From positions 1 through 9,560 of the forward strand of contig JAOPWW010000474.1 of assembly GCA_025965495.1 (NCBI GenBank): a stretch of DNA of 9,560 nucleotides, read 5' to 3'. The notes below the pieces were generated by a model that saw only the letters and a program-made list of their open reading frames with translations, was not told where the DNA came from and searched no databases. Each line of letters opens with the position of its first letter. The first letter of the stretch is position 1. This document shows, piece after piece, positions 1-4,808 of the stretch. The position numbers were made by a program, and so were the translations under genes. The DNA is from Frankiales bacterium (lineage in GTDB: Bacteria > Actinomycetota > Actinomycetes > Mycobacteriales > SCTD01).

Positions 1-440
1 TGACGAAGGCGGACGTGGTGCAGTCCCACCTCGAGGTGCTCATGGAGCAGCTGCTCGAGACCGAGGACCTGCAGGTGGACGACGACGGCGACATCGGCGT
101 CGAGCACGCGAGCGCGGTCTGGTGGGCCCGGGTGCGGCCGCGTGCCGGGGCGCCGCACATCGAGGTGTTCAGCGTGGCCGTGACCGACGTCGCGCCCGAC
201 CCCGGGCTGCTCGAGGCGCTGAACGACCTCAACGGGCGGCTGTCGCACTGCCGCGCCTTCCACGCCGACCGCAAGGTCGTCGTGGCCGGCGAGCTGGTGG
301 GGGAGTGGGCGACCCTCGACGACCTCGTGTGCCTGTCCGGAGAGGTCTCGAGCACCGCGCACCGCGAAGGACCGCTGCTGGTGAAGACCTTCGGCGGCTC
401 CGTCGCGCGACCCGAGCACGTCGACGAGGAGGACGCGTGA
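1..440 (+). CDS. TY-Chap / YbjN-like small protein, first of a tandem pair
   Basis: Small acidic, probably cytosolic protein of about 145 residues. The most likely start is one base before the window: the first visible bases read ?TG ACG AAG GCG, giving M-T-K-A-D, and the TGA at 1-3 would be the stop of an upstream gene overlapping as ATGA. This start lines up within one residue with the start of the next gene, its paralog, measured to a shared His and to the DDDGD motif. GTG at 15 or 18 is an alternative, with GAAGG at 5-9 as ribosome site. Visible motifs are VDDDGDIGV near residue 26 and a conserved LNDLNGRL segment followed by a VVVAGELVGE strand. That alpha-beta pattern is typical of the YbjN/type III secretion chaperone-like (TY-Chap) fold common in actinobacteria. 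Family members have no established biochemical role; chaperone-like protein binding is only inferred from the fold. The stop at 438-440 overlaps the next start. Confidence 0.8.
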   Translation, partial: TKADVVQSHLEVLMEQLLETEDLQVDDDGDIGVEHASAVWWARVRPRAGAPHIEVFSVAVTDVAPDPGLLEALNDLNGRLSHCRAFHADRKVVVAGELVGEWATLDDLVCLSGEVSSTAHREGPLLVKTFGGSVARPEHVDEEDA

Positions 441-886
441 ACGAGACCGCCCTGAGGGCGCACGTGCTGCGCAGCCTGCGCCGCGACCTGTGCACCGCCC
501 TCCTCGTGCCGGACGACGACGGCGACGTCACCCTGCCGGTCGGGGAGGTGCCGGTCGTCGTGCGGCTGCTGACCGGCAGCCCGGCGCAGGTGCGGGTCTG
601 CTCCGCGGCCGCGTTCGGCCTGCCCTCCACGGTGAAGGTGCTGCGCGAGGTCAACGACGTCAACGTCGGCCTCAGCGGTGCCCGCTGCTTCCTCGTCGAC
701 GGCACGCTCTACGTCGCGGGCGAGCTCGAGGTCGTGTCCGTCGAGCCCGGCGAGCTCGGCCGGCTGGTCCTGCGGGTCGGGACGACCGCCACGCGGGTCG
801 GCTCGCTGCTCGTGGCCGTCCACGGCGGCACCCTGCCGAGCGTGCGGGAGGAGGAGCCCGCCCGCGAGGAGGAGCCGGGCAGGTAG
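437..886 (+). CDS. TY-Chap / YbjN-like small protein, second of a tandem pair
   Basis: A 149-residue protein starting at a GTG that shares four bases (GTGA) with the stop of the preceding gene, so translation is probably coupled. It is a paralog of that gene: the same DDDGDV motif near residue 26, the same central LREVNDVNVGL segment (LEALNDLNGRL in the first copy), followed by a strand reading LYVAGELEV (VVVAGELVG in the first copy). The C-terminal tail is acidic and repeats E-E-E-P (EEEPAREEEPGR), which the first copy lacks. The pairing suggests a heterodimer or two related binding proteins, but that is inference; the substrate is unknown. No signal peptide or membrane segment is visible. 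It ends 9 bp before the stop of the convergent MEDS gene, with no obvious terminator between them. Confidence 0.8.
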   Translation: MNETALRAHVLRSLRRDLCTALLVPDDDGDVTLPVGEVPVVVRLLTGSPAQVRVCSAAAFGLPSTVKVLREVNDVNVGLSGARCFLVDGTLYVAGELEVVSVEPGELGRLVLRVGTTATRVGSLLVAVHGGTLPSVREEEPAREEEPGR

Positions 887-895
887 GGCCCAGCG

Positions 896-1582
896 TCAGC
901 CGACCGTGGTCACCACGTGGGTGTGCTCGGCGAACACTCGGGACTCCGCGTCCTCGGCCAGGGCGGGCGTGGCGCACAGCAGGGGGAAGTCCAGCTCGTC
1001 CTGCAGCCCTCCCCACATCCGTTCGAGCGCGACGGCGCCCTCGACCTGCCCGTCCTGTGCCAGCAGCCCGACGGTCTCCCCGGCGACCCGCAGCCGCTGG
1101 CCCGAGGCCACGCGGGCCCGGAGCCGACGGGCGACGTGCCGCTCGAACAGGTCCTCCGCCGGGTGACCGTCGCGCAGCAGGCAGGCGAGCTGCCCGGCGG
1201 CGTCGACGTCGACCAGCAGGCCGCCGTCGACGGCGGGGGAGAGCCCCGCCAGGTCCAGCCGTCGACGGACACCCGCTCGGTGTGACGGCGTGACCGCGAC
1301 GACGCAGACGTCGCCGTCGGCGAGTCCCTCGGCCACGAAGCCGGCCAGCCGGGAGACGACGTCGGCGTCGTCCCGCCCCACGTGCAGGGCGTGGCGGCCG
1401 GGACCGGTGCCCAGCGACGACCAGCTGACGGTGCCGAGGGCGCGCGCCTGGCTGCGTCCCAGCTCGTGGCGCTCTCGGGCGGCGCGGTCGAGGACGCGGG
1501 CACCGTCGCGGGCGTTCGCGACGGCGCCGCGCTGCGGGGGCAGCAGGCGGAGCATGGCGGTGGGACGCAGCAGAGGCAGCAC
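896..1582 (-). CDS. MEDS-domain (DcmR-type sensory domain) protein
   Basis: A 228-residue protein. From about residue 63 to the end it matches the MEDS pattern (the sensory domain named after methanogen/methylotroph DcmR): HALHVGRD, then a FVAEGLADGDVCVVAVTP stretch that looks like a Walker-like strand-helix unit, then a RLRVAGETVGLLAQDG segment equivalent to the family's GEMV motif, and an ALERMWGGL...FPLLCA end. The first 60 residues have no recognisable domain. The GTG start at 1582 is chosen because AAGGA (1589-1593, read on the minus strand) lies 6 bp upstream; an ATG 27 bp further in (1555) is an alternative. Family members sense or relay signals in methylotrophs and in actinobacterial sigma-factor regulation. 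Here there is no attached DNA-binding, kinase or STAS domain, so its partner is unknown. It lies divergent from the YbaK-type gene and convergent with the TY-Chap pair. Confidence 0.78.
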   Translation of the reverse strand: MLPLLRPTAMLRLLPPQRGAVANARDGARVLDRAARERHELGRSQARALGTVSWSSLGTGPGRHALHVGRDDADVVSRLAGFVAEGLADGDVCVVAVTPSHRAGVRRRLDLAGLSPAVDGGLLVDVDAAGQLACLLRDGHPAEDLFERHVARRLRARVASGQRLRVAGETVGLLAQDGQVEGAVALERMWGGLQDELDFPLLCATPALAEDAESRVFAEHTHVVTTVG

Positions 1583-1588
1583 GGAGGG

Positions 1589-1593
1589 TCCTT
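1589..1593 (-). promoter_or_regulatory. Ribosome binding site deciding the MEDS gene start
   Basis: AAGGA on the minus strand, 6 bp before GTG 1582. It favours that GTG over the in-frame ATG at 1555 and over the longer open frame running back to 1930, which would overlap the divergent YbaK-type gene. Confidence 0.65.
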
Positions 1594-1696
1594 CTGCAGG
1601 GGGCCAGGAGCCGGGGAGCAGGCCGACCTCGTCGCGAGCACTGTCCCGCCGTGACCGTACCGTGTCCAGAGTCCCCGCGGAACCGCTCGCCCCGGC

Positions 1697-1702
1697 TAGC
1701 GT
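1697..1702 (+). promoter_or_regulatory. Putative -10 element, leaderless transcript of the YbaK-type gene
   Basis: TAGCGT fits the actinobacterial TAnnnT -10 pattern and is followed after 6 bp by the GTG start at 1709. That places the transcription start at or next to the first codon. No Shine-Dalgarno sequence is present in this short gap, which also fits a leaderless mRNA. No convincing -35 hexamer is seen 16-18 bp upstream. Confidence 0.42.
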
Positions 1703-1708
1703 GCTCGG

Positions 1709-2239
1709 GTGCTCGGTCGCCTGCCCCTCGTGCCCGCCCTGGACCGTCCGGACCTGCTCGCGCCGCCCGTCCTGGCAGCGCTGCAGGCGTGGCAGGGCCG
1801 GGCTGAGGTCGCCGAGATCGACGCCGAGCTGGCCGACACCGCCGCGTTCTGCGCCGCCTACGACGTCGGGCTCGACGCGTCGGCGAACTGCGTCGTCGTG
1901 GCCGGCAAGCGCGGCGACGACGTTCGCCACGCGGCGTGCGTGGTGCTGGCGACGACGCGCGCGGACGTGAACGGCGTCGTGCGCAAGCGGCTCGACGCGC
2001 GCAAGGCCTCGTTCGCGCCGCGGGAGCAGACGGTCGAGACGACCGGCATGGAGTTCGGCGGGATCACGCCGGTCGGGCTGCCCGCGGACTGGCCGGTGCT
2101 GGTGGACGCCGCCGTCCTGGAGGCGCCGTTCGTCGTCGTCGGGAGCGGGCTACGGCGGTCGAAGCTGGTGCTGGTGGGGGCGGCGCTGGCGGACCTGCCG
2201 GGCGTGGAGGTCGTCGAGGGGCTCGGCCAGCCTGGGTAG
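1709..2239 (+). CDS. YbaK/EbsC family aminoacyl-tRNA deacylase
   Basis: A 176-residue protein of the YbaK/ProX editing-domain superfamily. Family members hydrolyse mischarged tRNAs in trans, for example Cys-tRNA(Pro), to keep translation accurate. After an N-terminal helical part (about residues 20-52) come a CVVVAGKRG strand (61-69) with a candidate catalytic Lys at 67, the segment VLATTRADVNGVVRKRL (79-95), the hallmark TGMEFGGITPVGL loop (112-124), WPVLVD (128-133) and GSGLRRSKL (145-152). The TG-x-x-x-GG-(I/V)-x-P-x-G-L loop is the strongest identifier. It is longer than the roughly 155-160 residues of classical YbaK because of the N-terminal extension, usual for the actinobacterial branch. 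The exact tRNA specificity cannot be read from sequence. It is a single gene, divergent from the MEDS gene, and shows no frameshift. Confidence 0.88.
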   Translation: MLGRLPLVPALDRPDLLAPPVLAALQAWQGRAEVAEIDAELADTAAFCAAYDVGLDASANCVVVAGKRGDDVRHAACVVLATTRADVNGVVRKRLDARKASFAPREQTVETTGMEFGGITPVGLPADWPVLVDAAVLEAPFVVVGSGLRRSKLVLVGAALADLPGVEVVEGLGQPG

Positions 2240-2255
2240 CGGCCGGTCCGACCAC

Positions 2256-2292
2256 GACCCGTCCGTCGTCGAGGCGGGTCCCGGCTGACCCG
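2256..2292. repeat. Overlapping inverted repeats GACCCG / CGGGTC / GACCCG
   Basis: In the 169-bp spacer between two convergent genes, CGGGTC (2275-2280) can pair with GACCCG on its left (2256-2261, 13-nt loop) or on its right (2287-2292, 6-nt loop). The two 6-bp stems exclude each other. The right-hand hairpin is tighter and is a candidate for ending transcription of the YbaK-type gene. There is no T-tract, as often in high-GC actinobacteria. The rest of the spacer shows nothing else I can support. Confidence 0.35.
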
Positions 2293-2381
2293 TCACGAGT
2301 GCCCGTCGGTCGCCGAAGGGTGCGCGGCCGTGGCTGCCGGCCGGGTGACGAAGCGGCCCGAGGCGGGAAGCGCGCACACCG

Positions 2382-2408
2382 GTGCGGTGCCCTGAGCGAG
2401 GACCGCAC
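2382..2408 (-). terminator. Hairpin directly after the kptA stop, probable terminator
   Basis: GTGCGGT (2382-2388) pairs perfectly with ACCGCAC (2402-2408). Inside, CCT (2391-2393) and AGG (2399-2401) add three pairs with a GAGCG loop and a 2-nt bulge. The structure begins one base past the kptA stop codon on the minus strand. It lacks a U-tract, so an intrinsic terminator of the actinobacterial L-shaped kind, or an RNA end-stabiliser, is inferred from position and stem strength. Confidence 0.5.
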
Positions 2409-2933
2409 TCAGCGCTGCACCTGAAGGAACGCGGGCGGGACGGCGCTCGTGAGCCAGACGCCGTTGCCCGTGAGCAGGAAGACCCGGCCGGCGCGCCAGG
2501 CCGCGGCGGCGTCGACACGCAGCACGGCGGGTCGGCCGTGCCGTGCCCCGACCTGGCGCGCCGTGGCCGGGTCGGGACTGAGGTGGACGTGGGTGCGCTT
2601 GCGGGGGAGCAGGCCCTGCTGCAGGACCGCCGGCAGGGACCGCTCTGCCGTCCCGTGCCACAGCACCTCCGGGGGCCGCTGCGGGCTCAGGCCGAGGTCG
2701 ACGGCGACGCTGTGCCCCTGCTGGGCCCGGATGCGGTCGGCCTCGAGGGCGTAGCGCTGCTTCGCGTCCTCGCGGACGAGCTGCTCCAGCGTCGCCCGGT
2801 CGCACCCGAGCGCGACGAGGACGGGGCCGACCGCGGTCCACCCCGCCGGGTCGAGGACGAGGCCGGCGGCGTCGGGGCGGTGGCGCAGCAGGAACGACAA
2901 CGGCCGGCTCAGCCGCGTGAGGTCGCGCGTCAC
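2409..2933 (-). CDS. kptA: RNA 2'-phosphotransferase (KptA/Tpt1)
   Basis: A 174-residue enzyme of the usual family length. Tpt1/KptA moves an internal RNA 2'-phosphate to NAD+, giving ADP-ribose 1'',2''-cyclic phosphate and nicotinamide. In eukaryotes this ends tRNA splicing; in bacteria the natural substrate is unsettled, and family enzymes can also ADP-ribosylate nucleic-acid ends. Family motifs appear in order: SFLLRHRP (13-20), GLVLDPAGW (24-32), KQRYAL (58-63), RIRAQQGHSV (67-76), LWHGT (91-95), RTHVHLS (113-119) and NGVWLTSAVPPAFL (157-170). The known Arg-His-Arg-Arg catalytic set corresponds to R17, H18, R69 and R113, all present, so the enzyme should be active. The GTG start at 2933 overlaps the stop of the upstream DksA-like gene by four bases (GTGA). 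The frame is open further upstream to 3023, but that part is inside the DksA-like gene and is not family-like. Confidence 0.93.
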   Translation of the reverse strand: MTRDLTRLSRPLSFLLRHRPDAAGLVLDPAGWTAVGPVLVALGCDRATLEQLVREDAKQRYALEADRIRAQQGHSVAVDLGLSPQRPPEVLWHGTAERSLPAVLQQGLLPRKRTHVHLSPDPATARQVGARHGRPAVLRVDAAAAWRAGRVFLLTGNGVWLTSAVPPAFLQVQR

Positions 2934-3274
2934 CGCCGCTGCCGGGCGCAGGCGATGCAGGTCCGGGCGCCGGGCCGGGCCTGCAGGCGCTCGTCCCCGA
3001 TCGGCTCTCCGCACCGCTCGCACACGCCGTAGGTCCCGTCGTCGAGCTGCACCAGGGCCTGCAGGAGCGAGGCCCGGGTGGCCCGGGCCTGCTCGGTCAG
3101 CGCGACGAGCTGCTGCCGCTCGAAGGCGACGGTGGCGCCTTCCGGGTCGTGCTCGTCGTCGGCATTGGCCTCCCGCGACGCCGCGACGACGCCGTCGTGG
3201 TCGCGCGCGAGGTCCGCGAGCGCCTCGGCGTTGCTCGCCAGCTCGGCCAGCAGCCGCGCGCGCACCGGGTCCAC
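2930..3274 (-). CDS. DksA/TraR-type C4 zinc-finger protein
   Basis: A 114-residue protein with a DksA/TraR layout: two long helices likely to form a coiled coil (about 2-35 and 50-78), an acidic tip reading DDEHDPEGATVAFE (39-52), then a C4 zinc finger with C85, C88, C106 and C109 around GEPIGDERLQARPG. DksA-type proteins bind the RNA polymerase secondary channel and tune initiation with ppGpp. The actinobacterial DPEGAT tip differs from the DxxDxA tip of E. coli DksA, so an equal role cannot be assumed. The GTG start at 3274 has no good Shine-Dalgarno site, but TAGGCA lies 6 bp upstream and could be a -10 for a leaderless message. The stop overlaps the kptA start, so the two are probably made together. 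Confidence 0.88.
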   Translation of the reverse strand: MDPVRARLLAELASNAEALADLARDHDGVVAASREANADDEHDPEGATVAFERQQLVALTEQARATRASLLQALVQLDDGTYGVCERCGEPIGDERLQARPGARTCIACARQRR

Positions 3275-3280
3275 GACGTC

Positions 3281-3286
3281 TGCCTA
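3281..3286 (-). promoter_or_regulatory. Possible -10 element of the DksA-like/kptA operon
   Basis: TAGGCA on the minus strand ends 6 bp before GTG 3274, the same geometry as the YbaK-type and tldD candidates, though the last base is A rather than T. It overlaps the left arm of the adjacent dyad. No -35 match is evident. Confidence 0.28.
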
Positions 3287-3311
3287 CCCCCTCGGAGGGG
3301 TGACAGGGGTA
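3285..3311. promoter_or_regulatory. Operator-like dyad between the DksA-like and glycosyltransferase genes
   Basis: TACCCC (3285-3290) and GGGGTA (3306-3311) form a perfect 6-bp inverted repeat. Nested inside, CCCCT (3288-3292) and AGGGG (3296-3300) form a 5-bp dyad around CGG, and GGGGT occurs twice as a direct repeat (3297-3301, 3306-3310). The site overlaps the putative -10 of the minus-strand operon and lies just before the ribosome site of the plus-strand gene, so a bound protein could control both. TA-flanked C/G tracts resemble operators of the CsoR/RcnR family, but no such regulator is in the window and this match is only by eye. Confidence 0.4.
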
Positions 3312-3312
3312 G

Positions 3313-3320
3313 AAAGAGGA
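3313..3320 (+). promoter_or_regulatory. Ribosome binding site of the glycosyltransferase
   Basis: AAAGAGGA ends 4 bp before ATG 3325 and fixes that start. It is unusually A-rich for this DNA. Confidence 0.6.
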
Positions 3321-3324
3321 CCAG

Positions 3325-4461
3325 ATGCAGACCCTCTCACCCGGCCCCCGCCCGCCCTCGCTCTGCCTCTACACCCCCTCGTTCGACCCGTCCGGCATGG
3401 GCCGGCACATGCTCGACCTCGCCGCCGAGATGGTCGGCGATCGCGACGTGTCCCTGCTGGCGTGGGGCACTCCCGCCGGGCAGCGGCTGCTGGACGCCGC
3501 CGCCGCTCTCGGGGTGCGCACCGCTGCGCTGCCGCACCCGCGCGACCCTGGCTTCGCCGCCGCGGTGACGGCGTTCCTGCGCGCCCACCCCGCCGACGTG
3601 TTCCACGTCCACGTCGGCACGGGCCGCGAGGACTTCGACGGCGCCCGCGCGGCCCGGGCGGCCGGCGTCCCGGTCGTCCTGCAGACCCAGCACCTGCCGT
3701 GGCTCATGGGGCAGGACCGCAAGGCGCGCGCGTTCTTCCGCAGCCTCGACGCGGTCGACCACGTCCTGACGGTGTCGCACGCCCAGCGCCGCACCTACGC
3801 GCGCCTCGGTCTCGACCCGGCCCGCACCAGCACCGTCGCGAACGGCGTCCGGCCCCGGACCACCGTGCTGCCCCGTGCCGAGGCGCGCCGGGAGCTCGGG
3901 CTGACCCCGGACCAGCCGGTGGTGATGACGGTCGGCCGCCTCACCGTGATGAAGGGGCAGCGCTTCCTGCTCGACGCCGTCCCGGCGCTGGCCGACCGGT
4001 TCCCCGACCTCGCCGTCGTGCTCGTCGGTGACGGGCACCTGCGCGAGGTCCTGGAGAAGCAGGCCGCCGACCTCGGGGTCGCCGACGTCGTGCGCTTCGC
4101 CGGGCAGCGTGCGGACGCCCGGGAGCTGCTGGCCGCGGCCGACGTCTTCGCCCTGCCGTCCCGGACCGAGGGCATGCCGCTGGCGGTGCTGGAGGCGATG
4201 GAGGCGGGGCTGCCGGTGGTCGCGACCCGGGCGATCGGGCTGGAGGAGGTCGTCGACGACGGCGTCACCGGACTGCTCGTCCGCATCCGCGACGCCGCGG
4301 CTCTCGGAGTGGCGCTCGCGGCCGTGCTCGACGACCCGCTCCTGCGCGCCCGGCTGGGAGCGGCCGGCCGCCAGCGCTACCTGGCCGCGTTCACCGCCGC
4401 GCGGACCGCCCGCGAGGTCGCCGCCGTGTACGACGACGTCCTCGCCCGACGCGCCGGCTGA
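3325..4461 (+). CDS. GT4-type (GT-B fold) glycosyltransferase
   Basis: A 378-residue retaining glycosyltransferase of the GT4 kind, usual length, with ATG start and a clear ribosome site. The N-terminal acceptor domain opens with a LCLYTPSF strand and a GMGRHMLDLA glycine-rich loop (about 24-33), followed by VFHVHVG and the interdomain segment LTVSHAQRRTYARLGL. The C-terminal nucleotide-sugar domain shows VGRLTVMKGQ (near 203-212), VLVGDGHLRE (near 232-241), the ADVFALPSRTEGMP stretch and the EX7E pair E282/E290 within EGMPLAVLE, then EAGLPVVATRAIGLEEVVDDGVTGLLV. These are the donor-binding hallmarks of the family. Donor and acceptor are not predictable from this. No signal peptide or membrane helix is seen, so it should act on the cytosolic side. 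No other cell-envelope gene is next to it. The NYN-like remnant starts 9 bp downstream. Confidence 0.9.
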   Translation: MQTLSPGPRPPSLCLYTPSFDPSGMGRHMLDLAAEMVGDRDVSLLAWGTPAGQRLLDAAAALGVRTAALPHPRDPGFAAAVTAFLRAHPADVFHVHVGTGREDFDGARAARAAGVPVVLQTQHLPWLMGQDRKARAFFRSLDAVDHVLTVSHAQRRTYARLGLDPARTSTVANGVRPRTTVLPRAEARRELGLTPDQPVVMTVGRLTVMKGQRFLLDAVPALADRFPDLAVVLVGDGHLREVLEKQAADLGVADVVRFAGQRADARELLAAADVFALPSRTEGMPLAVLEAMEAGLPVVATRAIGLEEVVDDGVTGLLVRIRDAAALGVALAAVLDDPLLRARLGAAGRQRYLAAFTAARTAREVAAVYDDVLARRAG

Positions 4462-4470
4462 GGCCGCGGC

Positions 4471-4808
4471 GTGCTGCTCGTCGACGCCGCGAACGTCGTG
4501 GGCTCGGTGCCCGACGGCTGGTGGCGCGACCGTGCCGGTGCGGCGCGGCGCCTGCTGGCCCGCCTCCGAGAGGCCCGGGACCTCCCGGGCCCGCTGCTCG
4601 TCGTGCTCGAGGCGCTGCTCGGGAGGCGGAGCCGGAGGGGGCCGGCGTCGTGCACGCTCCCGCCGACGGCGACACGACCCTGCTCGCGCACTGCGGGCCC
4701 GGTGTCCTGCTGGTGACGGCGGACGGCGAGCTGCGCCGTCTCGCGCAGGAGGCGGGCGCGGAGGTGGTCGGGCCGTCGTGGCTGCTGGGGCGGCTCACTC
4801 CCCGGTGA
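4471..4808 (+). pseudogene. NYN/PIN-like small protein gene with a one-base frameshift
   Basis: Starting at GTG 4471 the frame encodes MLLVDAANVVGSVPDGWW and on to LLVVLE, then changes to unrelated arginine-rich residues and stops at 4714-4716. The frame one base back continues sensibly from GAAREAEPEG to a stop at 4806-4808. Adding a single G at the GAGGC of 4609-4613 (GAGGGC) joins both halves into a smooth 112-residue protein. The restored protein has D5-AAN-8 after a hydrophobic strand, DGDTTLL (66-72) and LLVTADGELRRLAQEAGAEVVGPSWLL (by residue: VTAD at 82-85). This spacing of acidic residues is like NYN/PIN-fold nucleases (D-x-x-N, D-D, T-x-D). Actinobacteria carry similar hypothetical proteins; no function is proven. 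Either a sequencing error or a real lesion is possible. The end overlaps the convergent VOC-DinB gene by 14 bp. Confidence 0.62.
4572..4591. repeat. Perfect 8-bp GC stem with 4-nt loop inside the frameshifted gene
   Basis: GGCCCGGG (4572-4579), loop ACCT, then CCCGGGCC (4584-4591). All pairs are G-C. It ends 18 bp before the GAG codon at the frameshift point. It may be chance in coding DNA of this composition, but its stability could cause polymerase slippage or base-call loss nearby. Confidence 0.6.

Noticed and set aside
122..436. Upstream extension of the second TY-Chap gene
   Set aside because: This stretch is the first TY-Chap gene in another frame and is Arg/Pro-rich with no family match; GTG 437 overlaps the first stop in the usual coupled way.
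1583..1930. N-terminal extension of the MEDS gene back to 1930
   Set aside because: It would overlap the divergent YbaK-type gene, and the added residues are low-complexity; a good ribosome site supports GTG 1582.
4595..4625. Programmed -1 frameshifting in the NYN-like gene
   Set aside because: No X XXY YYZ slippery site lies at the junction and the strong hairpin is upstream, not downstream, of the shift; a lost base is simpler.
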